From contig NZ_PDDM01000030.1 of assembly GCF_002914585.1 (NCBI RefSeq), positions 1 to 61,151 on the forward strand: a stretch of DNA of 61,151 nt. Direction: 5' to 3'. The position numbers were made by a program, and so were the translations under genes. The notes beneath the pieces are model-generated. The model was not told the DNA's origin, ran no database searches, and saw nothing but the letters and a program-made list of their open reading frames with translations. Positions 8,277 to 17,947 of this stretch are shown here, piece after piece (positions within the stretch are counted from its first letter, which is position 1; each line of letters opens with the position of its first letter). This DNA comes from Pseudanabaena sp. BC1403 (GTDB lineage Bacteria > Cyanobacteriota > Cyanobacteriia > Pseudanabaenales > Pseudanabaenaceae).

Positions 8277-9499
8277 CGCCGTGAAGCTTCTATTTTTTCT
8301 TGTTGCTTAGTTTTGAGATCATTGCGATCGCCATTTCCCCTAGGAAATTGAATTACATCCGCCGCAGACATTTCACGCGCCGCACGAATCAGCAGACCTG
8401 CAATAAATAAACAAGATATCGTCGAGCTACCACCATAGCTCAAAAAAGGAAAAGGTAAACCAGTTGTTGGCAAAACACCTGTAGCCACACCCACATTCAA
8501 AATTGCTTGCACCACAATTAATGATGTAGAACCAAGAGCAATCAAGCGCACCACAGGATCTTTGCACTTATATGTCACCGACAGCCCAATAGTGCCATAA
8601 ATCATCACTAGTATGAGCAAACAAATGCCACCAAAAAAGCCAAATTCTTCAGCAAAAATCGCAAAAATAAAATCAGTATATTGAATCGGCAAAAACAGCT
8701 TCTGCTGGGACAAGCCAAACCCAGTTCCCCATAGACCGCCAGAACCAATCGCCATTAAGCTTTGCACCAATTGATAGCCATCGCCCGCCTGATCTTGCCA
8801 AGGATCGAGAAATGACATAATCCGCCTGCGTTGATATTCGCGAAAAGTGACACTAACTACTGCAACACAAGTACCTATAGCCGCAGTCCCCAAAAGTTGT
8901 AGACTTGGCAATCCAGCCCCCAAAGCAATCAACCACAGCGTAATCCCACAAAGTGCGGTCACACTCAAGCTAGGCTGCATCAAAATGCCGCCTAGTACTA
9001 ACAAAAACACGAGTAGCCAACCAACTCGCACTTTCCAAGGCGTGCGATTCCAATTACCAAACAGTTGGGCTGCTTGCAAAATTAGAAAAGGCTTGATTAG
9101 CTCCGATGGCTGCAATAAAAATGAACTCGAACCCACCGATAGCCATCTGGTCGCAGCGTTGCGAGTTGTCCCTAAACCTGGAATATGAGTTGCATAGAGC
9201 ATCGCCAGAATAATGAACAAAAAGATCGGGCTAATTTTGAGCATGAACTTTAATGGCAAATGCACGATCGCATTAAAGATCAACAAGCCAATCACAGCCC
9301 AAGCCAATTGATATTTGAAATAAAGCGTACCGTCTTTAAAGGCTGCATCCGCAACGGGATAGGATGCTGAAAAAAGAACTGCTAGTCCAGCAAATAACCA
9401 CAAAAAAGTCAGCCATCGCAGGAGACGAGCTTCTGTTGCCCATTTATCGACGGTGCGATCAAAAAATGGAAATACCTGAAAAATCTGAAGGAGTTTCAC
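8261..9499 (-). CDS. ftsW: FtsW/RodA/SpoVE family septal peptidoglycan polymerase
   Basis: 412 aa SEDS protein with about 10 membrane helices. The family signature PFPFLSYGGSS ends at residue 359, and the preceding GLPTTGLP-like loop (GVLPTTGLP) is present. SEDS proteins polymerise lipid II together with a class B PBP; FtsW acts at the division septum. The assignment FtsW rather than RodA is from overall resemblance to the single cyanobacterial FtsW and is not certain. A cytoplasmic Lys/Arg/Glu-rich tail (about 378-412) is encoded partly inside the terminator. Start is a GTG at 9499, giving a short cytosolic N-terminus. It lies 66 bp downstream of the ureidoglycolate lyase gene. Confidence 0.88.
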   Translation of the reverse strand: MKLLQIFQVFPFFDRTVDKWATEARLLRWLTFLWLFAGLAVLFSASYPVADAAFKDGTLYFKYQLAWAVIGLLIFNAIVHLPLKFMLKISPIFLFIILAMLYATHIPGLGTTRNAATRWLSVGSSSFLLQPSELIKPFLILQAAQLFGNWNRTPWKVRVGWLLVFLLVLGGILMQPSLSVTALCGITLWLIALGAGLPSLQLLGTAAIGTCVAVVSVTFREYQRRRIMSFLDPWQDQAGDGYQLVQSLMAIGSGGLWGTGFGLSQQKLFLPIQYTDFIFAIFAEEFGFFGGICLLILVMIYGTIGLSVTYKCKDPVVRLIALGSTSLIVVQAILNVGVATGVLPTTGLPFPFLSYGGSSTISCLFIAGLLIRAAREMSAADVIQFPRGNGDRNDLKTKQQEKIEASRRRSPV

Positions 9500-9565
9500 A
9501 GTTGCTTGGGGACTTAGGGAGTAAGAGTTGAGGGGACGCTGTTTAACTTTTCAACTTTCTGGGTT

Positions 9566-10063
9566 TTACTTTACTACAGTTAATTCAAAATTCAAGTTAT
9601 AAAGTTTTCGTAAATTGCAAACTTCATAATCATTGATATTGGTGTCATGCAATTCCAGATTGTAAAAATCAATAAATTCATCCTCAAAAAGGGGGCCAGC
9701 GTGCCAAGTACCTAAATCTAATTTAATAAAGCAATTGCCTGAAATCCGGAAAGCAGCGATTTGCTCTAAATTAATGCGATCGGGTGATACGGCTGGGGCG
9801 ACCGCCATGAACCATTCTTTACCACCAAGAGAGCCTAAGCATTGAGTACATTTTTGATGACGCGCAAAGCTATGAAATTTGATACCAGCTTTGCCTAAGC
9901 GCATGATGTAAAAGCGAGGAATTCCTGACAAAGATAGCTGAGCATCTTCAAGATCAAATTGTTTGCCATCATCAGTGGGAAAAATTACCTGACCATAGGG
10001 CTGAAAGTTTTCAGGCGAAATTAATTGCGGTGTCAATTGGGTTGATAAATTTGCGAGCAACAT
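9566..10063 (-). CDS. Ureidoglycolate lyase family protein
   Basis: 165 aa cupin-fold protein of the ureidoglycolate lyase (AllA-like) family. Supporting segments are PENFQPYGQVI near the N-terminus, FARHQKCTQCLGSLGG in the middle and LGTWHAGPLF near residue 125. Authentic AllA splits ureidoglycolate into glyoxylate and urea in purine/allantoin degradation. No other purine-catabolic gene is nearby, so the role in this organism is inferred only from family membership. It begins 14 bp after the DUF2283 gene and precedes ftsW, so a short operon is likely. Confidence 0.8.
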   Translation of the reverse strand: MLLANLSTQLTPQLISPENFQPYGQVIFPTDDGKQFDLEDAQLSLSGIPRFYIMRLGKAGIKFHSFARHQKCTQCLGSLGGKEWFMAVAPAVSPDRINLEQIAAFRISGNCFIKLDLGTWHAGPLFEDEFIDFYNLELHDTNINDYEVCNLRKLYNLNFELTVVK

Positions 10064-10077
10064 ATTACATCAGATCA

Positions 10078-10329
10078 CTAAAAAGCGAGAGAAAAAATAC
10101 TAAACAAATCTCGCAGATTTTTCTTATCTTGTTCATTAAAAGGAAAAATTATGTTTTTAATCTGATTAGGAGTTCTTTGTTTAACACTTAAAATTTCAAC
10201 ACCAACTATCTTGTTTTGCTCATCAAAGTCACAAATAACTCCATCAGCAACTTCTTCTGACTCCACAATGTCAGTTTCTCGCATACGGATATAAGCAGCA
10301 TTAGCGATTGGGTCATATTCGACTCTCAT
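10078..10329 (-). CDS. DUF2283 protein (antitoxin-like partner of DUF4258)
   Basis: 83 aa. The family core is clear: VEYDPIANAAYIRM at the start, then GVICDFDEQNKIVGVEIL. DUF2283 genes commonly follow DUF4258 genes, an arrangement that looks like a toxin-antitoxin pair although the activity is not firmly established as far as I know. Here the ATG overlaps the TGA of a frameshifted DUF4258 reading frame (ATGA overlap). The usual partner is therefore broken while this gene is intact. Confidence 0.8.
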   Translation of the reverse strand: MRVEYDPIANAAYIRMRETDIVESEEVADGVICDFDEQNKIVGVEILSVKQRTPNQIKNIIFPFNEQDKKNLRDLFSIFSLAF

Positions 10330-10602
10330 AATTTCCCTCGCATTTTTCGATCAAAATACACTGAGACAACTTTATTAGGGGCGGCTTTCACATTATAAAT
10401 GACCCGCAAAACCCTATTGTTGTAATCAGCAATCGTTAATAGAGCATGTCGTAAATCAGGATCTATTAGAGTCTAATTCAACTTTCTGAGGTGAGAGTAA
10501 CGTCATCTCGATCCAATGCAAGGATATTTGGCGATCGCTAATCCTTAATTTTGCGTGTTCGGTTAGCTCAAAATTCACGGGAAATTTCTTAAATTGTGCC
10601 AT
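10326..10602 (-). pseudogene. Frameshifted DUF4258 gene
   Basis: Read on the minus strand from the ATG at 10602, the first frame begins MAQFKKFPVNFELTEHAK, continues through HWIEMTLLSPQKVELD, and stops at SNRS*. A second frame then encodes DPDLRHALLTIADYNNRVLR, IYNVKAAPNKVVSVYFDR and KMRGKL*, ending in the TGA that overlaps the DUF2283 start. Together they form the expected approximately 90-residue DUF4258 protein. The total length of 277 nt is 3n+1, consistent with one single-base shift near 10455-10480. It could be a true pseudogene or a sequencing error; both halves are recognisable. Confidence 0.75.
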
Positions 10603-10776
10603 GAGGATATACTTAGTCTAAAGTGTATTCCCCACGAAAGGCACTCTCTAATTCGTTTAATTCTAGAGACATTGACTAGTATACATAGATTTTATAATCG
10701 CAAACCCTCCAGCTAAAAATTTATGACAGTAGTCATTGATTAATAATAGTTGGCTTCTTTAGCTCACACTTAAGTT

Positions 10777-11997
10777 TTAGACCTGATGTAAGCCCATCAT
10801 GAAATACATCAAAATGCGTTTGAGTGGGGAGATTTGCAAAAGCAGCAAACCAAAGCGGCGTAATACTTTAAAGAACCAGTTATGGTTAGAAAATAGGATG
10901 TTAGATATATGCGTAAGCAAAATTACGCCTAAATTATCCCACTTACGTTTTGATTGATAGCGTTTTAAAACTGCGATCGCCCCCAAATCCTCATGATTTT
11001 GATGGGCAGCTTTCAAAACATTAGCTAAGGCATTAACATCACGAATACCGAGATTCATCCCCTGCCCTGCGATCGGGTGAGTAGTATGAGCTGCATCACC
11101 GATTAGGGCTAATCGCGGTTGAATATAAGTTTGGCTATGCATCCAACGGGGAGAATAGTTAGAGCGAGCGCTTGATATCACAGTAATATTCCCGAGCTTT
11201 TCCATGAGGGGCACACCAAAGCGTTTAGCCAACTCTTTCAAAAATGTCGCTTCATCAAGGGCTAATAAAATCGGGGTTTCTTCTTTGGTCGCTGTCCAAA
11301 CGATACAAGCGTGATCGCTACCCAATGGCAAAATCGCAAAGGGTCCACTTGCTTGAAAACGCTCATAGGCAAAATTTTGATGGGGATTTTCAGATTTGAT
11401 CGTGGTGACAATGCAGGTTTGCGCGTAGAGACGCTCTGATATCTCGATATTGGCAAGTTGCCGAACTTGCGATCGCCCACCATCTGCACCAACTAATAAT
11501 TTGGTTTCCAAACATTGTTCGCCGATTTCGGAACTGATTTTTACACGCATGACATCGCGATCGGGGACATGCTCGATATCTAAGATTTTGGCTGGACAAA
11601 TTAATTCTAAATTTTGGCATTCCCGTGCAAATTCCCAAAGCGAAGCCAAAGTCACCGCATTTTCGACAATATAGCCTAATGCTTCTTGCCCCATATCTTC
11701 ACGACGCAACTGCACTTGATATGGCAAATCCCCTTCTGAGATTTGGATAGTATGCATCGGGGTTACACCTCGCTGCTGCATACCACCCCAAACACCAATA
11801 TTTTGCCAAATCTGGGTTGAACCATAGGCGATCGCACTAGCACGACCATCAGCGGTAAATTCTCCACGCAAGAAATTACCATTGCCTTCAATAATTCCCA
11901 CCTTGAGATTGCGGTTTGCTGAGCAATTCTTATCACCTAGCGCACAGGCTAAGCTCGCACCCACCATTCCCGCACCCACAATCAGCACATCAAACAT
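10777..11997 (-). CDS. UbiH/UbiF/COQ6 family FAD-dependent monooxygenase
   Basis: 406 aa, normal family length. It has the N-terminal Rossmann motif VLIVGAGMVGASLAC (residues 4-18), the DG motif LVGADGGRSQVR (about 192-203) and the second FAD motif GDAAHTTHPIAGQGMNLG (about 300-317). Family members hydroxylate aromatic rings, classically in ubiquinone synthesis. Cyanobacteria lack ubiquinone, so a role with plastoquinone or another quinone or phenolic substrate is inference. Hydrophobic segments near the C-terminus (about 370-405) suggest membrane association. It is divergent from ppc across a 431-bp region and no obvious terminator follows it. Confidence 0.85.
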   Translation of the reverse strand: MFDVLIVGAGMVGASLACALGDKNCSANRNLKVGIIEGNGNFLRGEFTADGRASAIAYGSTQIWQNIGVWGGMQQRGVTPMHTIQISEGDLPYQVQLRREDMGQEALGYIVENAVTLASLWEFARECQNLELICPAKILDIEHVPDRDVMRVKISSEIGEQCLETKLLVGADGGRSQVRQLANIEISERLYAQTCIVTTIKSENPHQNFAYERFQASGPFAILPLGSDHACIVWTATKEETPILLALDEATFLKELAKRFGVPLMEKLGNITVISSARSNYSPRWMHSQTYIQPRLALIGDAAHTTHPIAGQGMNLGIRDVNALANVLKAAHQNHEDLGAIAVLKRYQSKRKWDNLGVILLTHISNILFSNHNWFFKVLRRFGLLLLQISPLKRILMYFMMGLHQV

Positions 11998-12122
11998 TAG
12001 TTAAGTTACTTTTTAAAGTATTTTTTATAGTTCTAATGTCTATTATCAATATTTTGTAAAGAAATATTGCAAAATCACAGATATTTTTAACTATAGCGAT
12101 CTCGATTCAGGTTAGGGCAACC

Positions 12123-12179
12123 GCAAGAACAAAAAAGAAGTCACGGCGCGAAACGTCGAAACTCCTTTTTTGTTCTTGC
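12123..12179. other. Orphan terminator-like hairpin in the divergent ubiH-like/ppc region
   Basis: Arms 12123-12141 and 12161-12179 pair over 19 nt with one mismatch, with a T6 run in the right arm. Both flanking genes are transcribed away from this site, so it is not at the 3' end of any recognised gene. Possibilities are a leader attenuator for ppc, a terminator of an unseen small RNA, or a relic. Nothing else is recognised in the 431-bp gap. Confidence 0.5.
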
Positions 12180-12428
12180 TAATTGGAGATTCGCGATATA
12201 GTCAACATCTAGACAGGAAAAAAGCGCAGGTCTCTACGAAAAAGGTTGCAAATAACAAACAGTTAGGCTGGTATGGTATAGAAAAGAATAGAGATTTTAC
12301 GCTTGCTTCCTGCTTAAGGTTCCAAATTCTGTAACTACACCAGTTGTTAATTGCAATTTGGGCAACAGAAGAGTGCATCTTAAAGTGGGAAAATTTTGGT
12401 TTAGAAAGAAAATTTTGGAGAAAGTTGG

Positions 12429-15356
12429 ATGAGTTCCCCAGCAGCACTGTCAGCGTCATTAGTACAGATAGTTAATTTAGAGAGCGATCTGCGTGCCGCC
12501 AATTCCCGTCTACGATATCGTCTCAAACTCGTAGAGGATCTGTGGGAATCAGTCCTATTAAGAGAAAGCGGTCAAGAATTAGTCGATTTATTGCGACAAT
12601 TACGGGCTATGTGTTCGCCAGAAGGACAAGCGCCTGAATATCCTGCCCAAGAAGTCTTAAAAGTAGTCGAAAGCTTGGATTTACAGCAAGCAACTACAGC
12701 TGCTCGTGCATTTGCTTTGTTTTTTCAACTAATTAATATTGTTGAGCAAGATCATGAGCAAGAGCAAACTAGCATCCATCGGATCAGCCCGATCAATAGC
12801 GAAGCCGAATACCCTGTCGGTACATTTCGTTGGCTCTTTCCTGAACTCAAAAAGCTAAATGTGCCACCAAGACAAATCCAGAAAGTCCTAAATAATCTTG
12901 ATATCAGTCTCGTATTTACCGCCCACCCTACCGAAATTGTGAGGCATACAATTCGGGAGAAGCAGCGCACGATCGCGAAGATGCTCAAGGAACTCGATCG
13001 ACTCATTGGGGTTAAGGGTGATGAAATCGCACCACAGGCGATCGCCTTAAGCTGGGAAGCCACAGCACTTCAAGAGCAGATAGCTGAAGAAATTCGACTC
13101 TGGTGGCGTACTGATGAGTTAAATCAAATCAAGCCCACAGTTTTAGACGAAGCTGACTATACATTGCACTATTTTGAAGAAGTCTTATTTGATGCGATCC
13201 CCGTACTTTATGATCGCATTGCTTCGGCTATTTCGGCTACTTTCCCTAAGTTAACTCTACCGCGCTACAGTTTTTGTAACTTTGGCTCATGGGTGGGTAG
13301 CGATCGTGATGGTAACCCCTATGTCACTCCCGAAGTAACATGGCAAACCGCCTGCTACCAGAGAAATCTCGTCCTTAACAAATATATTAAATCCGTTGAG
13401 CGCCTTAGTCGCCTGCTGTCACTATCGCAAAGTCTCAGTGATGTGTCCCAAGAATTGCTCGACTCCCTTGGGGACGATCAAATTTATTTACCTGAAATTT
13501 ACGAAAAATATTCGCTCAAATTCCGCCAAGAGCCTTATCGCCTCAAGCTAGCCTATGTACGCGAGCGTCTCGTCCGTACTCGCGATCGCAACCAACAATT
13601 GCGCCATAGCGGTTGGCAAGCTTCAGAAATGGAGCTATCTACCAAAGGTCAAGAACATCAGCTCTACAACCATGTTTCGGAATTTTTGGCAGAGTTAAAA
13701 CTAGTTCAAGCAAGTTTAGTCGAGACAAAACTCAATCCCAAGCCTCTTGAAAACCTGATTCGGCAAGTTGATGTCTATGGGTTTCATCTTGCCCACCTTG
13801 ATATTCGACAAGAGAGCACCCAACATAGCAACACGATCGCAGAAATTGCCGAAGCACTTCAGCTTTTGGACAAGTCATATGACGAACTCACTGAAGTCGA
13901 AAAGGTGACATGGTTAACCCAAGAACTCAAAACTCGTCGCCCGATGATTCCCGCCAAGTTAAACTTTAGTGCCAAAACTAACGAAATTATTGAGACATTT
14001 CGGATGGTTGCCAAAGTTCAACAAGAATTTTCAGTCGCTATTTGCAACAACTACGTGATCAGTATGAACCGTAGTGTCAGCGATATTCTCGAAGTATTGT
14101 TGCTGGCTAAAGAGGCAGGACTTTACGATCCTGCAACAGGTATGGGTTCGCTCAGCATCGCACCTTTGTTTGAGACAGTCGAGGATTTACGCAGCGCTCC
14201 GCCCATTATGACCGAGTTATTTGAGCTGCCTCTTTACCGTGCTTATCTAGAATGCCACACACATCTGCAAGAGGTAATGCTTGGATACTCAGATAGCAAC
14301 AAAGATTCAGGCTTTTTAAGCAGCAACTGGGAAATTTATAAGGCGCAACGTGCGCTTCAAGATGTTTGCCAAAAATATCAAGTCGATCTCCGCATGTTTC
14401 ATGGTCGTGGTGGCTCGGTCGGACGTGGCGGCGGGCCCACCTATGAAGCGATCTTGGCTCAACCAGGACGCAGTATCGAAGGAAGAATCAAGATCACTGA
14501 GCAAGGTGAAGTACTTGCCTCAAAATATTCTTTGCCCGAAATAGCTCTTTATAATCTAGAGACGATTGCAGCGGCAGTCATCCAAGCGGCTTTATTACCT
14601 AGCAGTACTGACACTCTTGACTGCTGGCTGGATACGATGGAAGAAATTTCGGTGCGATCGCGCCAAGTTTATCGCCATCTTATTTACGAGCAACCTAATC
14701 TCGTTGAATTTTTTCATCAGGTCACACCGATCGAAGAAATCAGCCAGCTTCAAATTAGCTCACGTCCTGCAAGGCGTGCAGGCAAGAGAGACTTAGGCAG
14801 TTTAAGGGCGATTCCTTGGGTGTTTAGTTGGACGCAGAGCCGATTTTTACTGCCATCTTGGTATGGCATCGGAGCAGCCCTTGAGGAGTTTCTCCAACAA
14901 AATCCTGAGGGTCATTTATCACTGTTGCAATATTTTTATAGCAAATGGCCGTTCTTTAAAACCGCAATTTCGCGAGTCGAGATGACGCTTGCTAAAACTG
15001 ATTTGCAGATCGCGCATCATTATATGCGTGAGCTTACCAAAGAAGGGCATGAAGAAGCCTTTACAGACATATTTGCGGAAATACAAGAGGAATATCAACG
15101 CACTCGGAAGGTCATCCAAGCAATTACAGGACAAAAGCAAATTCTTGATAGCGATCGCGATCTGCAACGGTCTGTACAGTTGCGTAATGGCTCGATCGTG
15201 CCGCTTGGTTTTATCCAAGCATCTTTGCTCAAGCGCTTACGCCAACATCGTCCTGATACAGTAGATTTGCGATCGCGTTACTCTAAGAACGAACTCTTAC
15301 GCGGTGCACTACTCACTATCAATGGCATCGCCGCAGGTATGAGAAATACAGGTTAA
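12429..15356 (+). CDS. ppc: Phosphoenolpyruvate carboxylase
   Basis: 975 aa, in the range of cyanobacterial enzymes. The catalytic motifs are all visible: FTAHPTE with H166, [11 protein letters not shown] (around residue 618), and the Gly-rich loop [14 protein letters not shown] with H658. The C-terminus ends MRNTG, close to the usual QNTG. The enzyme carboxylates PEP to oxaloacetate, replenishing the open cyanobacterial TCA cycle, in the cytosol as a tetramer. No N-terminal regulatory phospho-Ser motif of the plant type is seen. A long untranslated leader with an orphan hairpin precedes it. It is followed closely by a terminator. Confidence 0.96.
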   Translation: MSSPAALSASLVQIVNLESDLRAANSRLRYRLKLVEDLWESVLLRESGQELVDLLRQLRAMCSPEGQAPEYPAQEVLKVVESLDLQQATTAARAFALFFQLINIVEQDHEQEQTSIHRISPINSEAEYPVGTFRWLFPELKKLNVPPRQIQKVLNNLDISLVFTAHPTEIVRHTIREKQRTIAKMLKELDRLIGVKGDEIAPQAIALSWEATALQEQIAEEIRLWWRTDELNQIKPTVLDEADYTLHYFEEVLFDAIPVLYDRIASAISATFPKLTLPRYSFCNFGSWVGSDRDGNPYVTPEVTWQTACYQRNLVLNKYIKSVERLSRLLSLSQSLSDVSQELLDSLGDDQIYLPEIYEKYSLKFRQEPYRLKLAYVRERLVRTRDRNQQLRHSGWQASEMELSTKGQEHQLYNHVSEFLAELKLVQASLVETKLNPKPLENLIRQVDVYGFHLAHLDIRQESTQHSNTIAEIAEALQLLDKSYDELTEVEKVTWLTQELKTRRPMIPAKLNFSAKTNEIIETFRMVAKVQQEFSVAICNNYVISMNRSVSDILEVLLLAKEAGLYDPATGMGSLSIAPLFETVEDLRSAPPIMTELFELPLYRAYLECHTHLQEVMLGYSDSNKDSGFLSSNWEIYKAQRALQDVCQKYQVDLRMFHGRGGSVGRGGGPTYEAILAQPGRSIEGRIKITEQGEVLASKYSLPEIALYNLETIAAAVIQAALLPSSTDTLDCWLDTMEEISVRSRQVYRHLIYEQPNLVEFFHQVTPIEEISQLQISSRPARRAGKRDLGSLRAIPWVFSWTQSRFLLPSWYGIGAALEEFLQQNPEGHLSLLQYFYSKWPFFKTAISRVEMTLAKTDLQIAHHYMRELTKEGHEEAFTDIFAEIQEEYQRTRKVIQAITGQKQILDSDRDLQRSVQLRNGSIVPLGFIQASLLKRLRQHRPDTVDLRSRYSKNELLRGALLTINGIAAGMRNTG

Positions 15357-15367
15357 GACCTCTTTAA

Positions 15368-15406
15368 AGTTTTTAAAAGCCTTGCAAAGCAAGGCTTTTA
15401 AAAACT
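15368..15406 (+). terminator. ppc terminator
   Basis: 18-nt perfect arms (15368-15385 and 15389-15406) with an AAA loop and core GCCTTGC / GCAAGGC, 12 bp after the stop codon. Confidence 0.85.
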
Positions 15407-15491
15407 ATTTGGTTTTAGCCAACGCGCAAGCGTTATGCATCCATGTTACGATTTTGGACAAACTGAGCGCGTTTACTAAGCTGTGAGGAGT

Positions 15492-16538
15492 ATGAGCCCC
15501 AATCGTAATTTCCACGATCCCATCAGGGTTGGTGTTATAGGTATCGGTAATATGGGGCAGCATCATGCAAGGGTGCTCAGCTTACTTAAAGATGCGGAAC
15601 TTATTGGCGTTTCTGACGTAAGCGTAGAACGTGGACGTGATACTGCTAGCAAACATCGTGTACTTTTTTTTGAGGATTACCACGACCTTTTACCACTGGT
15701 CGATGCAGTTTGTATCGCAGTGCCCACAAGGTTACATTATGATGTCGGCACAACTTGCCTCAAAGCGGGAGTTCATGTCCTCATCGAAAAGCCGATCGCT
15801 GCCACAATTGAAGAAGCTGAATCCCTAGTTAAAACTGCCTCTGACTACAATCGAATTCTCCAAGTCGGGCATATCGAAAGGTTTAATCCTGCATTTCAAG
15901 AGCTGAGTAAAGTTTTAAAGCATGAGACAATTTTGGCGATCGAAGCCGATCGCATGAGTCCCTATTCGCAAAGGGCTAATGATGTATCGGTCGTATTTGA
16001 TCTAATGATCCACGACATAGACATCATTCTGGAGTTAGTTGCTTCGCCAATCGTGCGTGTTTCTGCTCATGGCAATCGTGTATCTCCTGAGTCTGAATAC
16101 CTTGACTATGTGACTGCAACTATTGGTTTTGAGAATGGTGTAATTGCGACTCTAACGTCTAGCAAGGTTACACATCGTAAGAAACGTAAAATTACGGCTC
16201 ATTGCACAAATTCACTGACTGAGTCTGATTTTCTAAATAACGAAATTTTGATTTATCGCCAAACTACGGCTAACTGGACAACTGATTATGGTCAAGTCCT
16301 CTATCGTCAAGATGGCTTTATCGAAAAAGTTCACACCAGCAATATCGAGCCGCTTCATGCTGAGCTAGAGCATTTTGTGAATTGTGTCCGCGATACGCAA
16401 CAGCCATCAGTTGGTGGCGATCAGGCTCTAAAGACCTTGCGTCTTGCCAGTCTGATCGAGCAAACGGCTCTTGATGGTCAAGTTTGGCGTAGTTGTGATT
16501 TAGAGCTACGTGAAATTGCCATAGCAGGAAGTTATTAA
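15492..16538 (+). CDS. Gfo/Idh/MocA family oxidoreductase
   Basis: About 348 aa from the ATG at 15492. A GTG nine bases upstream (15483) is also in frame, and GAGGAG at 15485-15490 lies too close to the ATG to act as a normal ribosome binding site, so the start is uncertain. The NAD(P)-binding motif GVIGIGNMGQHHARVL is N-terminal, followed by the family signature HVLIEKPIA (the Lys of EKP is the usual catalytic residue), VGHIERFNPA, and MIHDIDIILEL. Related enzymes oxidise sugars or UDP-sugars; UDP-GlcNAc 3-dehydrogenase-type activity is possible, but the substrate cannot be fixed. No sugar-biosynthesis neighbours. Confidence 0.85.
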   Translation: MSPNRNFHDPIRVGVIGIGNMGQHHARVLSLLKDAELIGVSDVSVERGRDTASKHRVLFFEDYHDLLPLVDAVCIAVPTRLHYDVGTTCLKAGVHVLIEKPIAATIEEAESLVKTASDYNRILQVGHIERFNPAFQELSKVLKHETILAIEADRMSPYSQRANDVSVVFDLMIHDIDIILELVASPIVRVSAHGNRVSPESEYLDYVTATIGFENGVIATLTSSKVTHRKKRKITAHCTNSLTESDFLNNEILIYRQTTANWTTDYGQVLYRQDGFIEKVHTSNIEPLHAELEHFVNCVRDTQQPSVGGDQALKTLRLASLIEQTALDGQVWRSCDLELREIAIAGSY

Positions 16539-16550
16539 AAAACAACACAT

Positions 16551-16577
16551 GAGAGGCGGTGCTTCGCACCGCCTCTC
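16551..16577 (+). terminator. Terminator hairpin 1 after the oxidoreductase
   Basis: 12-nt perfect arms with core GGCGGTGC and a TTC loop, 13 bp after the stop codon. Confidence 0.75.
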
Positions 16578-16588
16578 TCATCACTCAC

Positions 16589-16627
16589 AAAAAAGAGAAG
16601 TGGAGCCTAGCTCCACTTCTCTTTTTT
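16589..16627 (+). terminator. Terminator hairpin 2 after the oxidoreductase
   Basis: 18-nt perfect arms (16589-16606 and 16610-16627), loop CTA, ending in T6. A tandem back-up of the preceding hairpin. Confidence 0.8.
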
Positions 16628-16822
16628 GTTGCAGATTTGCTTTGATATGGGTCACCCATTAGCATGATTGTCTAGAGATAGAACCCCATCCAAGAAGTTA
16701 AAACCTAGACACAGAAAGAGCTTAAGCAGTTTTTAGGGTACAAGGAACAATGGGAACAATGCTAATTCTCACCAGTCAAAAGAGTCATCTCACACAGCAA
16801 AACAATGCAGGAAATCAAGCTC

Positions 16823-17323
16823 ATGAAATCTCTTACAAAAATCTCTTTAGGTATTGCGATCGCTACTTCTGTTCTTACCTCTTTTAGTGCGATCGCCTCA
16901 GCCGAAGAAGTAACATTACCTGGTAGCTATGTTGGAGCTGGGATTTCACTCCAAAGCTTTGCCACAAATCCTTCTGTAGTTGGCGCAAACTTAGCGGGTC
17001 GCTATAAGTTTGATGGCGTGCCAATTTCTGCTAGAAGTTCTGTTCTCTTTGGTAATGGTGGTACTTCCGTTGTTCCTACTGTTTCCTATGACTTACCAGT
17101 GGGCGATCGCGCTAATGTTTATCTTGGGGCTGGTGCATCGTTTAAAGTTGGCGGGAATGGCAGCTTAACAGGCGATCAAACTGCTTTCGCTTTGCAACCT
17201 GGGGTAGAAGTTAGCATTAACAAGCGCGTTCTACTTTACAGCAACGCTGTAATTCCATTTAATGGTCAGAGTAATGGCTCAGCAGGCACTTCGCTCCAAG
17301 CAGGTGTAGGCGTTCAATTCTAA
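16823..17323 (+). CDS. Small outer-membrane beta-barrel protein
   Basis: About 166 aa. I start it at the ATG 16823, because AGGAA (16809-16813) is correctly spaced before it; an ATG at 16805 is also in frame. Residues 1-27 form a signal peptide (MKSLTKISLGIAIATSVL, ending ASA|EE). The mature part alternates hydrophobic and polar residues in short strands separated by Gly/Asn turns and ends GVGVQF with a C-terminal Phe, as expected for an OmpA/OmpW-like eight-stranded barrel inserted by BamA. Ligand or function is unknown. It is flanked by its own terminator. Confidence 0.78.
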   Translation: MKSLTKISLGIAIATSVLTSFSAIASAEEVTLPGSYVGAGISLQSFATNPSVVGANLAGRYKFDGVPISARSSVLFGNGGTSVVPTVSYDLPVGDRANVYLGAGASFKVGGNGSLTGDQTAFALQPGVEVSINKRVLLYSNAVIPFNGQSNGSAGTSLQAGVGVQF

Positions 17324-17329
17324 TAAACC

Positions 17330-17368
17330 AAAAAACAGAGGCAACGCTTTGCGTTGCCTCTGTTTTTT
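17330..17368 (+). terminator. Terminator of the beta-barrel gene
   Basis: 18-nt perfect arms (17330-17347 and 17351-17368), TTT loop, core GGCAACGC, 7 bp after the stop codon and ending in a T run. Confidence 0.85.
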
Positions 17369-17376
17369 TGATTTCT

Positions 17377-17403
17377 AAAAGAGGTTGCAAAGCAACCTCT
17401 TTT
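17377..17403 (-). terminator. Terminator of the DUF6464 gene
   Basis: 12-nt perfect arms (17377-17388 and 17392-17403), AAA loop, directly abutting the minus-strand stop codon at 17404-17406. Confidence 0.75.
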
Positions 17404-17754
17404 TTATGCTTCCCAAAAGCGACAACCTTGACATGGGCCGTTAGGATTTACCGCACAGCGAATCATTTCTGAGCCAGCGTTATATCGACAATTACTATCT
17501 CCAATCACCCAACGCCCATTGCTCAGACTTCTCTCCAAATTTTCTGGTGCAGGTTGGACATAGACTAAAACTCTAAATAAGTTGTATTTACCCCTACGAA
17601 ACTGATATCGATGGCGGCGTTCTAAGATCGTGTAGGTTTTACCTTCTAAATCAATATGATCACCAGGCTGGGGAATCCAATCTAGGTATATTTTGCCCAA
17701 AGTGCTTTCAGGATAAAGAGTACAAACCTCTGTCGGCACTGACAATATTTCCAT
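17404..17754 (-). CDS. DUF6464 family protein
   Basis: 116 aa cyanobacterial protein, assigned from memory to DUF6464. The N-terminal half (PGDHIDLEGKTYTILERRHRY) looks like a small beta domain. The C-terminal 35 residues carry four conserved cysteines: C88 in GDSNCRYN, C100 in IRCAVNPNG, and C108 and C111 in PCQGCRFWE. This pattern suggests a zinc or Fe-S site, which is inference. No signal peptide or membrane segment. Function unknown. Convergent with the beta-barrel gene. Confidence 0.75.
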   Translation of the reverse strand: MEILSVPTEVCTLYPESTLGKIYLDWIPQPGDHIDLEGKTYTILERRHRYQFRRGKYNLFRVLVYVQPAPENLERSLSNGRWVIGDSNCRYNAGSEMIRCAVNPNGPCQGCRFWEA

Positions 17755-17947
17755 AGAACTAATTATTTAAACTATTATTTGATTTATTTGAACTCAACTT
17801 AATTGTAAGCCCCAAAACTAAAGTATAAGAACCCTTATTTGGCAAGATTTGAAATTTTTTACAGGTCAGGAGTTAGGATACCTCTATCAAAAGTGTGGGC
17901 ACACTTTTTTGGCGCTATAATGCTTTTGCCGCAAACGAAGCTTGATT

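Noticed and set aside
12202-12459. 85-codon minus-strand frame overlapping the ppc start
   Set aside because: Overlaps the ppc 5' end, has low-complexity Phe/Ser-rich composition and no recognisable family; kept only as a possible antisense transcript.
17889-17908. AAAAGTGT / ACACTTTT palindrome resembling hairpin H1 of the 101-bp element
   Set aside because: Only the 8-nt core matches, with no TACCAA end or second hairpin; too short to call a copy.
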